Numbered from the stretch's first letter, positions 31,764 to 41,608 are shown. The stretch: 64,000 nucleotides of DNA from CALNZV01 sp942491115 (GCA_942491115.1 CALNZV010000007.1:744001-808000); one strand, 5' to 3'. The notes: generated by a model from the letters alone, not told the origin. Translations and numbers: made by a program.

Positions 31764-33881
31764 TCAGGGGGCTATACTTCCTCTCCAGACAGGGGGCGGC
31801 GGGGGCACCGGCGGGTTTTTCCGAGCCCCGATAGCCGGGTCGGACATATCGATCTCGATGAAGCCGTCACCCTGAATTTGTAGCAAAAAAGGAGATTTTT
31901 GGGCCTCTCCATCGCGGGAAAACCGGGTAAAGCCCGTCACACCCTCGAAGCCATCCATGCTGGTGAGACGGTGTCGAATACCACTACGAAGCCATGCCTC
32001 CGGAGACAGCACCGCTGCAATCATCAGCCGGGCCGAGTCATAGGCAATGGCCTCGATGAACTCCGGCTGACGACCATATACCGTCTCGAACCGTTGGACA
32101 AACTGCTGGACTGAGGCCCGACGGCTTTCCAGGTAGAACCCGGTAGGAAAGACGGCACCATCAAGAAATTCCCCAGACATATCGATTAATTTTTCAGACT
32201 GCCACAGATTGGTGCCGAGGAAGGTGACCCCGAGGATGTCCTGGTAAGCCAGTTGGGGAATAATCAGCCCAGTCTTTCCCGGTGCATCGGGAATGAAAAG
32301 CGCTTCGAAATCCACGGTGGGCAGCATGACGTCCTCCTCCGTACCGAGCAGAGCTCCCCGCACTTTCTGCAGCGACCGGCTTCTCAGAGGATCAGATGGC
32401 GCCTCTTCGACGTCGGCGTCGGCCTGGTCCCTGAGATATTGCTGACCTGCCTCCCCCAGCAGCGTCAGGGGAAAATCCCGTGACGCGAGGTGGGAGGGAA
32501 CGCGATAATGGCGACCCACCAGTCGATTCAAAGACTCCTCGAAGTCGGTCTGGTCCGGGCTGAATGATTCGGCGCCCACCACCGATCCCCCCTGACGGAT
32601 CACTTCCTCCCAGAAAACCCCCATGAATGCCCTTCCGTAGGCCTCCTCCGGGTAAAAAATGCCGAAACGCCTCATGCCCGCCCGGTTGACGGCATAGTCG
32701 GCAATGGCGGCTGCCTGCATTCGGGGGGTGAGAAAGTTTCGAAACACATAGCGGCCTACCCCGGTGATGTCCTCTTTCTGGGTGAGGGTCATGATCGGAA
32801 TACCGGCCTCCTGGGCCACATTTGCAGCGGATTCTGCGGTGGCAATGGGGCCGATAACGGTAGCGACTTTTAAATCGTTGAACGCTTCCATTGCAGAGGA
32901 CGCACGTTCCGGATCGGATCCGGAATCCTTGACGATCAAGCGGATCGGCAGATCCGGTTCCAGTTCGCCGATATCGGCCACGGCCAGTTCGATGCCGTCG
33001 AGGGCACGCTGCCCGAACATCCGATAGGGGCCGCTTAGGGGCAGCAGGCACCCCACTGCATACCGATCAAAGGAAATGGCCTCGGTCAGCTGATCCATCA
33101 GCTCATAGGCCACCGTCACATTGTCGTGGTATGGAAACCCTTCGACATACCGGTTGAAATACCATACCGCCTCATCGTAGTGCCCTTCCCCTGCACGAAC
33201 AATACCGATCTGGAACGTCAGCAGTCCCTGAACCCACGGGTCCATGGGCTGGGAGAGCAGCTGTTCGATTTCCTCTCCGCTGAGCAGGGTGGACACCCCT
33301 TTCATCCGCTCTCTGATGATAGGCGTCTGTTCTGAGGAAGCCTTTTCAAGGGCCCACAGATAGGCGTCAAATGCATCGGCAGCTGCTCCTATAGCGTTCT
33401 GGGCATCCCCCAGGGCCAGATAGACCCGGAACCTCTGCCCGGGAGTGACGGCCTGATCCAGGTAACCGGATGCCGCCTGCACCACCTCCCGATTGCGCCC
33501 CTGCTCGAGTTGAACGCCAAGCAGTTCAATGCGGGCATCCATGGCCTCCGGCCGATCCGGGTAGGCGCCGATCAGTTGGATCAACACCGATTCAGCGCCA
33601 GTCATGTTTCCCAGGGCCTTTCGCGAAAGCCCCATGAGCAGCATGGCCCGGGGCACGTTCGCACTGTCGGGATACCGGTCCAGAAGATTCAGGCACACAT
33701 CCTCGGCATCCGTGTAATTCTGGCCCTCATAGGCGGACTGTGCCATCTGGAGCAGTTGGATGTCGGTAATCTCACGGTCAATGGGCGGGGCGGTTCTGGT
33801 TGTGGATGGGACACAAGACCACCAGAACAGGAGTGCAATGGCAAGGGTCAGCAGAGAGGCGTTATGTCGGGTCATGGGCAT
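31764..33881 (-). CDS. LpoA/LppC-like lipoprotein with TPR and periplasmic-binding domains
   Basis: 705 residues. The N-terminus has a hydrophobic signal ending FWWSC, a plausible lipobox (Cys24). Residues about 35-280 are TPR-like helices (QLLQMAQSAYEGQNYTDAEDVCLNLLDRYPDSANVPRAMLLMG). Residues 285-690 are a type I periplasmic-binding fold (YAVGCLLPLSGPYRMFGQRALDGIELAV). E. coli LpoA, activator of penicillin-binding protein 1A, has the same order; related proteins occur as amino-acid-binding homologues. A proline-rich tail ends the chain. The gene converges with the phosphofructokinase gene (36 bp gap). Confidence 0.82.
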   Translation of the reverse strand: MPMTRHNASLLTLAIALLFWWSCVPSTTRTAPPIDREITDIQLLQMAQSAYEGQNYTDAEDVCLNLLDRYPDSANVPRAMLLMGLSRKALGNMTGAESVLIQLIGAYPDRPEAMDARIELLGVQLEQGRNREVVQAASGYLDQAVTPGQRFRVYLALGDAQNAIGAAADAFDAYLWALEKASSEQTPIIRERMKGVSTLLSGEEIEQLLSQPMDPWVQGLLTFQIGIVRAGEGHYDEAVWYFNRYVEGFPYHDNVTVAYELMDQLTEAISFDRYAVGCLLPLSGPYRMFGQRALDGIELAVADIGELEPDLPIRLIVKDSGSDPERASSAMEAFNDLKVATVIGPIATAESAANVAQEAGIPIMTLTQKEDITGVGRYVFRNFLTPRMQAAAIADYAVNRAGMRRFGIFYPEEAYGRAFMGVFWEEVIRQGGSVVGAESFSPDQTDFEESLNRLVGRHYRVPSHLASRDFPLTLLGEAGQQYLRDQADADVEEAPSDPLRSRSLQKVRGALLGTEEDVMLPTVDFEALFIPDAPGKTGLIIPQLAYQDILGVTFLGTNLWQSEKLIDMSGEFLDGAVFPTGFYLESRRASVQQFVQRFETVYGRQPEFIEAIAYDSARLMIAAVLSPEAWLRSGIRHRLTSMDGFEGVTGFTRFSRDGEAQKSPFLLQIQGDGFIEIDMSDPAIGARKNPPVPPPPPVWRGSIAP

Positions 33882-34012
33882 GTCCGGTGGGACCTCGATC
33901 CATCAGGTTTGGCATCCGTTAATAAGCAGTCGGGCGGCAACGCCACCCTTCATGTTTCCGCTGGCTATACCACAGCCGGCGGAAAGGCCTCAACCAAAAG
34001 GGCCCGGCATCG

Positions 34013-35581
34013 TCATCTCTTGAAAAGCCTCGGCAATATGGATATCAGGGGGCCCAAACCGCCGAGCCGCCGCCGTCCCCTGCCGAAGCAAACCGAGTGC
34101 CCCCCCTGCAAGCCGTCGAATAGACGGCGGCTGTAAGGCTGCCACCATAGATTCCGCCGGGTTCTTCCAAGTCGGTCATGAACGATGACCTGGGGCTGGG
34201 TCATCTCGGCAAATCCGATCTCGCCATGGGTCCGCCCGATGCCCGATTCCTTGAACCCTCCCCAGGGGGTCTCGGGAAGGCCGTGGCTCATCAGATGATC
34301 ATTGATGGTGACGACGCCCGCTTGAATCCGGGGGGCGATCCTGTCGGCCGTCCTGGAATTTCGGGACCAGACGGACCCCGTCAGCCCCAGCTGGGAATCG
34401 TTAGCCAGGTCGACGGCTTCGTCGGCATCCGCCACTCCCATCACGCCAACCACCGGTCCGAAGGTCTCCTCGGTCATGACTCGCATGTGGTGATTCACAC
34501 GGGTCAACACCACGGCTGGGTGGAAATGGGAGGCGCCGACTCCCGTGGGGCACCGGGAGGTAGCAAAACGGACGGCCCCCTTTTCAAGGGCATCGGCGAC
34601 GTGGGATCTCACGAGGTCGACCTGCCGAACGGTGGTCATGGCCCCCATATCCACATTGAAATTGATGCCCGGGCCGACCCTCAGGGCTTCCACCCGGCTT
34701 TTCAGGCGGTCGAGAAACCCATCCAGAACCGGGGCTTCCACATAGATGCGCTCGACACCCCCGCAGGATTGACCGGCATTTTGAAACCCCGCCCACACCG
34801 CCCCCCTCGATGCCCGATCCAGATCGGCATCGGCACAGACGATCATGGCGTCGTTTCCTCCGAGTTCCAGGCAGACCGGCGTGAGGGTTTTAGCGGCCCG
34901 CTTCATCAATTCCTTGCCGACGGCCACCGAACCCGTGAAAAAAAGCTTGTCGATGCCCGCCTCCAAAAAGGCCTCCCCGGCGATACGACCGGGAAGATTG
35001 ACGAAGCTGAAAAGACCTTTCGGCAGGCCAGCCGAATCGATAGCGCCCTTTAATGCAAGCCCCGCCATCTGGGTTTCGGTGGCCGTCTTCAACACGACGG
35101 CGTTGCCGGCCAACAGCCCCATCACCACCTCTGAAAAGGCAATGGCGAAGGGATAGTTCCAGGGGGAGATGACGCCGATCACCCCATACGGCACCCGGCG
35201 GATTCGGCTCCGCTTGTTGGCGAGAAGCCAGAGCCCCGGTCCGGGGAACCGGTCCTTTAGAAACCGATCGGCCTGCCGGCAGTAATAGGCAATGGCACCG
35301 GCTGCCGGCATGATTTCCGTGGCCAGGGCTTCGGTTCGGGTTTTTCCGTTGTCTCTGGCAATGACCGCCGTCAGGTCTTCGGCATGATCGACCAGATAGT
35401 CCCGAATGCGCCCCAGAAGCCGAGTCCTTTCGGAAACCGGCCGCTGGGCCCAGTCGGCCTGGGCGTTCCGGGCTTCAGCGACGAGGGCTGGAAGGTGATC
35501 GGGGGTGTCCAGAGGGGAGGCGCCAATCGGTTCCCCGTTGGCCGGGTCGATGGCCCGGGTGACCCCGATAGCAGCATTCAC
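34013..35581 (-). CDS. NAD(P)-dependent aldehyde dehydrogenase
   Basis: 522 residues, GTG start. Aldehyde dehydrogenase superfamily: GVISPWNYPFAIAFSEVVMGLLAGNAVVLK, FTGSVAVGKELMKRAA, catalytic Glu in LELGGNDAMIV, catalytic Cys in NAGQSCGGVERIYV, EETFGPVVGVM and PWGGFKESGIGRTHG. The QSCGGVERIYV form belongs to the long-chain or succinate-semialdehyde-like group. After the standard end, about 45 residues continue (RTRRNLWWQPYSRRLFDG ... LGPLISILPRLFKR), with a hydrophobic stretch that may attach it to the membrane, as in fatty-aldehyde dehydrogenases. Substrate unknown. Confidence 0.88.
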   Translation of the reverse strand: MNAAIGVTRAIDPANGEPIGASPLDTPDHLPALVAEARNAQADWAQRPVSERTRLLGRIRDYLVDHAEDLTAVIARDNGKTRTEALATEIMPAAGAIAYYCRQADRFLKDRFPGPGLWLLANKRSRIRRVPYGVIGVISPWNYPFAIAFSEVVMGLLAGNAVVLKTATETQMAGLALKGAIDSAGLPKGLFSFVNLPGRIAGEAFLEAGIDKLFFTGSVAVGKELMKRAAKTLTPVCLELGGNDAMIVCADADLDRASRGAVWAGFQNAGQSCGGVERIYVEAPVLDGFLDRLKSRVEALRVGPGINFNVDMGAMTTVRQVDLVRSHVADALEKGAVRFATSRCPTGVGASHFHPAVVLTRVNHHMRVMTEETFGPVVGVMGVADADEAVDLANDSQLGLTGSVWSRNSRTADRIAPRIQAGVVTINDHLMSHGLPETPWGGFKESGIGRTHGEIGFAEMTQPQVIVHDRLGRTRRNLWWQPYSRRLFDGLQGGHSVCFGRGRRRLGGLGPLISILPRLFKR

Positions 35582-35665
35582 AGCGGATTCTCCCTGAGCC
35601 TATGGGTGGAACGTGGAACCGGTGAATGGGTCGATCGGCCGGAACGGATCCTTAACGCCGATACC

Positions 35666-35962
35666 CTAGTATTCGGTTTCAAAGTCGACCGCCCTGATGT
35701 CGTCGCAGAGGGTGCGGACGAGATCGAGAACCTTCTGGTGATCGGGGTGCACCTGGTAGCGCTTCATGGCCTCCAGATTGGCGAATCCGGATACCAGAGC
35801 GAAGTCGTAGGAGCGCTCCGAACGAACGATGTCCCTTCCGAACTCGAAGGTCTGTATTTCCTTGATGGCGTTGGGAAGGGCGTCCAGCCGGTCTTCGAGA
35901 TCCTTGACAGCAGCCTCGTCGACCTTGGGTTTGAACTTGAAAAGGACGATATGGTGAAGCAT
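35666..35962 (-). CDS. Dabb (stress-responsive A/B barrel) domain protein
   Basis: 98 residues, the whole length being one dimeric alpha-beta barrel: MLHHIVLFKFKPKVDEAAVKDL, IKEIQTFEFGRDIV, YDFALVSGFANLEAMKRYQVHPDHQKV. These small proteins form dimers; activities vary and are mostly unknown. It precedes the aldehyde dehydrogenase gene by about 85 nt on the same strand. Confidence 0.88.
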   Translation of the reverse strand: MLHHIVLFKFKPKVDEAAVKDLEDRLDALPNAIKEIQTFEFGRDIVRSERSYDFALVSGFANLEAMKRYQVHPDHQKVLDLVRTLCDDIRAVDFETEY

Positions 35963-36103
35963 CTTGTTCTCCCGGGAAAGAATGGGTAAGCCCCCGCGGT
36001 TGTCTCCAGCATCCGATAGGTCTTAAACAGGATGCAACGCCCTGTCAAACCGAAAACCAATCGAGGACATTCAGTGGCGGCCTTGCAGATCCTTTGGAAG
36101 CGG

Positions 36104-36131
36104 TTGATTTACCCATTCGATATGGTAATAT
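36104..36131 (+). promoter_or_regulatory. Candidate promoter of the lipid-modification operon
   Basis: TTGATT (36104-36109) and TAATAT (36126-36131) with a 16-bp spacer, about 95 nt before the first gene of the operon. I see no clear ECF sigma (GGAACTT-type) promoter here. Confidence 0.35.
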
Positions 36132-36227
36132 TCCCATAACTTCGGCGTTTTCATACCCCGGTCACCCCGAATTTCGAAACGAGGCCGCGCCGGCCCATCG
36201 ACGGCCGATAACACACAGGAATCTGCC

Positions 36228-37502
36228 ATGCCCCCACCTACAGCGATGGAGGTCGCCGTCATCGGCGGCGGTGTGGCCGGCATCACCGCCGCCCACCTCC
36301 TGAGTCGCCGCCACAGGGTGACTTTAATCGAGAAAAACGACTGGATCGGCGGCCACACCAAGACGGTGACTGTTCCATCGGGACCCGATGCGGGCACCCC
36401 GGTGGACGTCGGCTTCATCGTCTTCAACGACCGCACGTACCCCCTATTGAACCGACTCCTGGCCCAGCTGGAGGTGGCCATCGCCCCAAGCGACATGTCT
36501 TTCAGCTATACCTGCCGCCGAAGCGGGCTTCAGTACGCCACCCAGAGCCTGGACAGCCTCTTTGCCCAGAGGAAGAACCTTCTGAATCCGTCGTTTCTGG
36601 TCATGCTCGGCAGCATCATCCGTTTCAACCGGCTGGTGAAAGCCGGTTTCCAGAGGGGCGAGCTTGCCGGCGTCTCCCTGGATGGCTTTCTCAAGCAGCA
36701 CCGATTTGGCCTGCTGTTCAAAACCGCCTACATTTTTCCCATGGTATCGGCGATCTGGTCCGCCAAGGACATGGACGCCGCCCGTTTCCCCATGGAGACC
36801 TTCGCACGGTTTTTTATCAACCACGGGCTCCTCAGCATCCGAGACCAGCCCCAGTGGTATTACATTCCCGGGGGCAGCCATACCTATGTCCAGGCTTTTC
36901 TGAAGCGATTCAAGGGCAAAGTCATGACATCCACGCCGGTGCGGTCGGTCAAACGAACGTCGAGGGGAATGGCGGTTCGAATGCCCGACGGTTCCCGCCT
37001 CCATTTCGACTGTGGGGTCATTGCCGTTCACGGAGACGAAGCGCTCCAACTCCTTGAAGACCCTGGTGACGACGAAAAATCGATCCTTGCGGCATGGGCC
37101 TATGCCCCGAATCGGGTCGTGCTCCATACCGACACGCTATGGATGCCCCCCAGCCGGAGGGCGTGGGCCTCATGGAATTCCGTGGGAGAGGCGGGAAACG
37201 GCTCCAAGACCCCAGCCACCCTGACCTATCACATGAACCGCCTTCAGCGGCTGACTGCCCGTCACGACTATTGTGTGACCCTCAATCCGTCCCGGCCGAT
37301 TCCTCGGGAGCGAGCCGTCTTTGACATTGGGCTGTCCCATCCCATTTTTACATTCGATGCCCTGGACTCTCAGATGCGGCTTCCCCAACTGAGCGGTCGA
37401 CGCCGGACATACTTCTGCGGCAGTTACTTCGGCTACGGCTTCCATGAAGACGCTGTCAAATCCGCCGCGCAGGTGGCGGACGCTTTTGGAATCAGCCTAT
37501 GA
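36228..37502 (+). CDS. FAD-dependent amine-oxidase-type oxidoreductase (COG2907)
   Basis: 424 residues. The N-terminal dinucleotide fold VAVIGGGVAGITAAHLLSRRHRVTLIEKNDWIGGHTKTV binds FAD; the C-terminus CGSYFGYGFHEDAVKSAAQVA is the second flavin segment. SYTCRRSGLQYATQSLDSLFAQ and FPMVSAIWSAKDMDAARFPMETFARFFINHGLL mark the COG2907 group that nearly always accompanies DUF1365 and cyclopropane synthase genes. In alphaproteobacteria a relative desaturates methylated fatty acids on the way to furan fatty acids. It overlaps the next gene by 4 nt. Confidence 0.88.
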   Translation: MPPPTAMEVAVIGGGVAGITAAHLLSRRHRVTLIEKNDWIGGHTKTVTVPSGPDAGTPVDVGFIVFNDRTYPLLNRLLAQLEVAIAPSDMSFSYTCRRSGLQYATQSLDSLFAQRKNLLNPSFLVMLGSIIRFNRLVKAGFQRGELAGVSLDGFLKQHRFGLLFKTAYIFPMVSAIWSAKDMDAARFPMETFARFFINHGLLSIRDQPQWYYIPGGSHTYVQAFLKRFKGKVMTSTPVRSVKRTSRGMAVRMPDGSRLHFDCGVIAVHGDEALQLLEDPGDDEKSILAAWAYAPNRVVLHTDTLWMPPSRRAWASWNSVGEAGNGSKTPATLTYHMNRLQRLTARHDYCVTLNPSRPIPRERAVFDIGLSHPIFTFDALDSQMRLPQLSGRRRTYFCGSYFGYGFHEDAVKSAAQVADAFGISL

Positions 37503-39490
37503 ATTCGATGATGTACACCGGTTGGATCGACCACACCCGACACCAGCCGGTCTATCACCACCTCAGATACCGGCTCTATCTATACGGAATTGAGCTGGGG
37601 GAACTCGACCATCTCGACCGCCATCTGCCCTTGTTCGGCTACAACCGTTTCAGACCGGCGACCATCAACGACCGGGACTATCTCGATCAGGGCCCCGGAA
37701 CCATCCCGGGCAAACTCAAGCGCCTGATCGACACCGACGTCCCCGAAGTCACCCTGGGTCGAATCGTTCTGGTGACCTCTCCCCGCTACTTCAACTACAT
37801 TTTCAACCCGGTAAGCTTCTACTATTGTTTCGACGCCGGAGACCGGCTCGCTGCCGCGGTGGTCGAGGTCAACAACACCTTCGGCGAGCGCCACGTCTAC
37901 GTGCTGCCCAACCCCAACGGCAACGGTTTCCCAGCCACTTTCGAGACCCGGAAACGGTTCCACGTGTCCCCCTTCAACCGAGTGGAGGGCATCTACCGGT
38001 TCTCCTTCGGGGACATCCGTCGCGAATTGGACATCCGCATCGAGCTGTGGCGGGACCAGCAAATGGCCTTCGACGCCCGGTTGAAGGGAAGCCCCATTCC
38101 CCTTACGCCCCGCTCCCACCTCAAGGTAATGGCGTCCCAGCCCCTGATTCCCCACCTGAGCATCCCCCGCATCTACTGGCAGGCCGCCCGGCTCAAATTT
38201 CAACGGCAATTGACCTACCACCCGAAACCCATCCCCATGAGCCCCAAGACCATAAAAAGAAATCCACCGACGCCGATCCAGCGGCAGTGCATGAAAATGG
38301 TGTTCCGGGTGCTCGAAGCCGCCCGGGTCGGAAGTCTGAGGGTAATCCTGCCCGGACATGGAAGCCGGGTTTTCGGCGACCTCGCGGCAGGTCGGCCGGT
38401 CACCCTCCGTATCAACGATTACGGTTTTTTTTGGAGGGTGGCCGTCGGCGGAGACATCGGTTTCGGAGAGGCGTTCATGGCCGGGGATTGGGAGAGCGAT
38501 GACGTCACCGGCGTCGTTCGATTTTTCATCCGAAATCGGGAGACCATCAAAGACGGCCGGTTCCGCTCCGCAACGATAGCGAAAGCGGTTGACCTGATGG
38601 CTCATCTGGCCAGGAGCAACACCCTCCCGGGGAGCCGGCGCAACATCCGCCGCCACTACGATCTGAGCAACGCATTTTTCAAGACCTTCCTCGATCCCAC
38701 CATGCTCTATTCCTGCGGCATTTTCGAAACCCCGGAAGATTCCCTTGAAACCGCGCAGCGCAACAAGATCCGGCGCCTGATCGAAATGACCCGGATCCAA
38801 CCCGGGGACCATGTGCTCGACATCGGCTGCGGGTGGGGGGGATTCGCCATCGAGGCGGCCCGTCGAACCGGCTGCCGGGTCACCGGCATCACCGTATCCA
38901 GGGCTCAGTACCAGGAGGCTTCCCGGCGGGTTCGAGCTGCTGGCCTTTCGGATCGAATCACCATTCGATTGATCGATTACCGCCAGCTCAAAGGTCGCTT
39001 CGACAAGATTGTCTCCATCGAAATGCTGGAGGCGGTCGGGCACCAGTTCTTCGGCACCTTCTTCCGCGCCTGCGACCGGTTGCTGAGCCCCAACGGCCTC
39101 GTCGCCCTCCAGACCATCACCATCCCGGATCCCGACTACGACCGGTATCGAAAGGAAGTCGACTGGATCCAAAAGCACATCTTCCCCGGGGGGCTTCTAC
39201 CATCGGTGGCCATCCTCACCCAGGCCATGGCGACCCATTCGACCCTGACGGTGGAGCGCCTCGACAATATCGGCATCCACTATGCGAAAACCCTCCGGCA
39301 CTGGCGGCAGCGGTTTGTGGACAACGAAACGCAGGTGGCCGATCTGGGCTTCGACGAGACCTTCCGAAGAAAATGGGTTTACTATCTGTCCAGCTGTGAG
39401 GCCGGATTCGCCGAACGGGTGCTGGGAGACGTCCAAATGCTTCTGACCCGTCCGGGAAATTCATCCCTGCCTGGAGACATCTCCCCCTGA
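37499..39490 (+). CDS. DUF1365 - cyclopropane-fatty-acyl-phospholipid synthase fusion
   Basis: 663 residues. Residues 1-245 are DUF1365 (YTGWIDHTRHQPVYHHLRYRLYLYGIELGEL, SPRYFNYIFNPVSFYYCF, VEVNNTFGERHVYVL). Residues about 270-660 are a Cfa-type SAM-dependent enzyme: NIRRHYDLSNAFFKTFLDPTMLYSCGIF, SAM loop LDIGCGWGGFAIEAA (about 438-452), EMLEAVGHQF and LQTITIPDPDYDRYRKEVDWIQKHIFPGG. The two are usually separate neighbouring genes; here one chain carries both. The second half adds a methylene or methyl group to unsaturated acyl chains of membrane lipids. The role of DUF1365 is unknown. Overlaps the flavoprotein gene by 4 nt. Confidence 0.92.
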   Translation: MNSMMYTGWIDHTRHQPVYHHLRYRLYLYGIELGELDHLDRHLPLFGYNRFRPATINDRDYLDQGPGTIPGKLKRLIDTDVPEVTLGRIVLVTSPRYFNYIFNPVSFYYCFDAGDRLAAAVVEVNNTFGERHVYVLPNPNGNGFPATFETRKRFHVSPFNRVEGIYRFSFGDIRRELDIRIELWRDQQMAFDARLKGSPIPLTPRSHLKVMASQPLIPHLSIPRIYWQAARLKFQRQLTYHPKPIPMSPKTIKRNPPTPIQRQCMKMVFRVLEAARVGSLRVILPGHGSRVFGDLAAGRPVTLRINDYGFFWRVAVGGDIGFGEAFMAGDWESDDVTGVVRFFIRNRETIKDGRFRSATIAKAVDLMAHLARSNTLPGSRRNIRRHYDLSNAFFKTFLDPTMLYSCGIFETPEDSLETAQRNKIRRLIEMTRIQPGDHVLDIGCGWGGFAIEAARRTGCRVTGITVSRAQYQEASRRVRAAGLSDRITIRLIDYRQLKGRFDKIVSIEMLEAVGHQFFGTFFRACDRLLSPNGLVALQTITIPDPDYDRYRKEVDWIQKHIFPGGLLPSVAILTQAMATHSTLTVERLDNIGIHYAKTLRHWRQRFVDNETQVADLGFDETFRRKWVYYLSSCEAGFAERVLGDVQMLLTRPGNSSLPGDISP

Positions 39491-39641
39491 CGCCCCTTGC
39501 CATCGCCGGTTTCAATCCTATGATTTTCCGTAACCGGCTGACACTTAGGCAGCAAGCATAGACGAAGAAACCAGCGAAATCGCATCTCTTTCATCGACCG
39601 TGGGAATTTTCCGTGAGTTTGGTGCCTACAGAAAGGGACTC

Positions 39642-40208
39642 ATGACCAAAAACCCACCTACCACCATCCTTTGCCTGTTTCTTTTATGGACAGTCGGGAC
39701 CGCACCGGCCTATGCCAGCCCTCAGATCGATTTCAGCGACACGATCAGGGAGGGGGGAATCGAATTGACACGTCGCGGCACCGGCACCCTGACCTACCTG
39801 GTGTTCTACGATGCCTATTCGGGGGCCTTCTATCTGCCGGACGGGGTGCCGTCCCAAGAGGCCTTGTCCGCCGTGCCCCGCTACCTTGTGCTCGAATATT
39901 TCCACGCCATCCGTGCCGAAGATTTTGCCAAGGCCACCATCAAAAAGATCAGGGACAATGTCCGAGAAGACACTTTTTCCAGCATGAAGCCCCGTATAGA
40001 CCGCTTCAACGACCTCTACCGAGATGTCAAACCCGGAGATCGCTATGCCCTTTTCTACATCCCTGGCAGGGGCACCACCCTGACACTCAACGGAACGGCC
40101 CTTGGCATGATCGAAGGGGACGATTTTGCCCGGGCGGTTTTTTCCATATGGCTGGGCAAAGCCCCCATCGACACTGCCTTCAAGCGCCAGCTGCTGGGGG
40201 AGTCATGA
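39642..40208 (+). CDS. Chalcone-isomerase-like exported protein
   Basis: 188 residues from ATG at 39642 (AAAGGG upstream). A signal peptide (about 1-23, ending AYA) precedes a chalcone-isomerase-like fold: IELTRRGTGTLTYLVFYDAYSGAFYLPD, LEYFHAIRAEDFAKATIKKI, GDRYALFYIPGRGTTLTLNGTALGMIEGDDFARAVFSIWLGKAPID. Bacterial members lack flavonoid substrates and probably bind fatty acids. Its stop overlaps the start of the GPH carrier gene by 4 nt (ATGA), so it belongs to the lipid-modification operon. Confidence 0.88.
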   Translation: MTKNPPTTILCLFLLWTVGTAPAYASPQIDFSDTIREGGIELTRRGTGTLTYLVFYDAYSGAFYLPDGVPSQEALSAVPRYLVLEYFHAIRAEDFAKATIKKIRDNVREDTFSSMKPRIDRFNDLYRDVKPGDRYALFYIPGRGTTLTLNGTALGMIEGDDFARAVFSIWLGKAPIDTAFKRQLLGES

Positions 40209-41608
40209 CCCCATCGGACAGCGGCCGCCTGCCCGCTGTCCGGGTATTGGCCTACGGGATACCGGCCTTTTTTCTTGCCGTGGTGGGCATCCCCATCTAC
40301 GTATATCTCCCTAAATTCTATACCGATGTCGTCGGCGTGGACATTGCCGTCATGGGGCAGATTCTTCTTGGGGTCCGCCTCTTCGATGCACTGACCGACC
40401 CCCTCCTGGGACTGGCCTCCGACCGGACTCAAAGCCGATGGGGTCGGCGGCGTCCGTTTATCTTCATCGGCGCTGCGGCGCTCGCCGTGAGCCTCTATCA
40501 ATTGTTTACCCCCCCCATTGGAGCGTCACCCGCGGCCGAGACCCTGTGGTTCGCCTTCTGGATTACCGCCCTGTTCTCGTTCTGGACGGTGGTGACGGTT
40601 CCCTACGAGGCACTGGGGCCTGAGCTCACCTTTCAGTACCACGACCGCACCCGGCTATTTGCCGTCCGGGACGGGCTCATGATCGCCGGCACCCTCGCGG
40701 CCGCGGCGTCTCCCGCCCTATTTCGACACCTTCTGGGCCTGCCGGAAACCGCCACCGGAGAACGCCGGCTGTTTTTCTGGATCGCCACCGTCTACGCCCC
40801 TTGCCTGGTTCTCGCCTGCTGGGTCTGCGTCGCCGTACTAAAGGAGCAGGCGCCTTCCCCCTCGGCACCCGCCTCGGAACCCTGGTGGTCCTCTCTCAAA
40901 GCCGTCGGTCGAAACCGCCCCTTTCTCATCCTTCTGGCTTCCTACACCATCAGTGCCCTGGGCAGTAATTTGCCGGCAACCCTCATTCTCTACTACGTGG
41001 AATACGTTCTCGAATCCCCCAGAGCCGATCTGTTCCTCCTTCTCTATTTCGTGGCCGGCATCGCCTTTCTCCCCGTGTGGACGGCGCTGGCCCGGCGGAT
41101 CGACAAGAAGATTGCTTGGCTGGCCGCCATGGGGATCAACACCCTTGCCTTCATTTGGGTATTTTTCCTTGGACCGGGCGATGAGTTGGCATACGGGGTT
41201 CTGGTGGTCGGCTCCGGGATCGGTTTCGGCGCCACCCTGGTACTGCCGTCTTCGATCCAGGCCGACGTGATCGATTATGATGAACTGCTGACCGGGAAGC
41301 GCCAGGAAGGCAGTTATGTGGGGTTGTGGACCGTCTCAAAGAAACTGGCCGCTGCCGTGGGCGTGGGGGTAGGCTTGGCCGTTATCGGTTGGGCGGGTTA
41401 TCAGCCCGGGGGCCAGCAGCCTCCGGAAGTGGTGATGAGCCTGAGGCTGCTTTACTCTTTGGTGCCCTGTATCTGCAGTCTGGCGGGATTTGTCATCGCT
41501 CTTGCCTACCCCATCGACGCCGCCACTCACCGGGCGATCCGTCAAGAGATTTCCCGTCGACAAGCCGGTGGATCCGTTGCGGACCCCCTTCACCCGGATC
41601 GCCAATGA
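40205..41608 (+). CDS. GPH-type (MelB-like) MFS transporter
   Basis: 467 residues from ATG at 40205, the start that overlaps the preceding stop; the longer in-frame extension runs antisense to nothing real and overlaps the isomerase gene. Twelve membrane helices. LTDPLLGLASDRTQSRWGRRRPFIFIGA is the glycoside-pentoside-hexuronide:cation symporter signature, and VLPSSIQADVIDYDELLTGKRQEG is the second conserved loop. In this operon type the cargo is unlikely to be sugar; a lipid or fatty-acid role is suspected. It is the last gene of the operon. Confidence 0.9.
   Translation: MTPSDSGRLPAVRVLAYGIPAFFLAVVGIPIYVYLPKFYTDVVGVDIAVMGQILLGVRLFDALTDPLLGLASDRTQSRWGRRRPFIFIGAAALAVSLYQLFTPPIGASPAAETLWFAFWITALFSFWTVVTVPYEALGPELTFQYHDRTRLFAVRDGLMIAGTLAAAASPALFRHLLGLPETATGERRLFFWIATVYAPCLVLACWVCVAVLKEQAPSPSAPASEPWWSSLKAVGRNRPFLILLASYTISALGSNLPATLILYYVEYVLESPRADLFLLLYFVAGIAFLPVWTALARRIDKKIAWLAAMGINTLAFIWVFFLGPGDELAYGVLVVGSGIGFGATLVLPSSIQADVIDYDELLTGKRQEGSYVGLWTVSKKLAAAVGVGVGLAVIGWAGYQPGGQQPPEVVMSLRLLYSLVPCICSLAGFVIALAYPIDAATHRAIRQEISRRQAGGSVADPLHPDRQ

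Noticed and set aside
37580..39178. 532-residue open frame antisense to the DUF1365-Cfa gene
   Set aside because: Low-complexity, Gly/Asp/Val-rich composition typical of a GC-rich antisense shadow; the plus-strand gene is a clear enzyme.
39671..40204. N-terminal extension of the MFS transporter frame
   Set aside because: It overlaps the chalcone-isomerase-like gene in another frame, is Arg/His/Pro-rich, and the ATGA junction at 40205 is the natural start.
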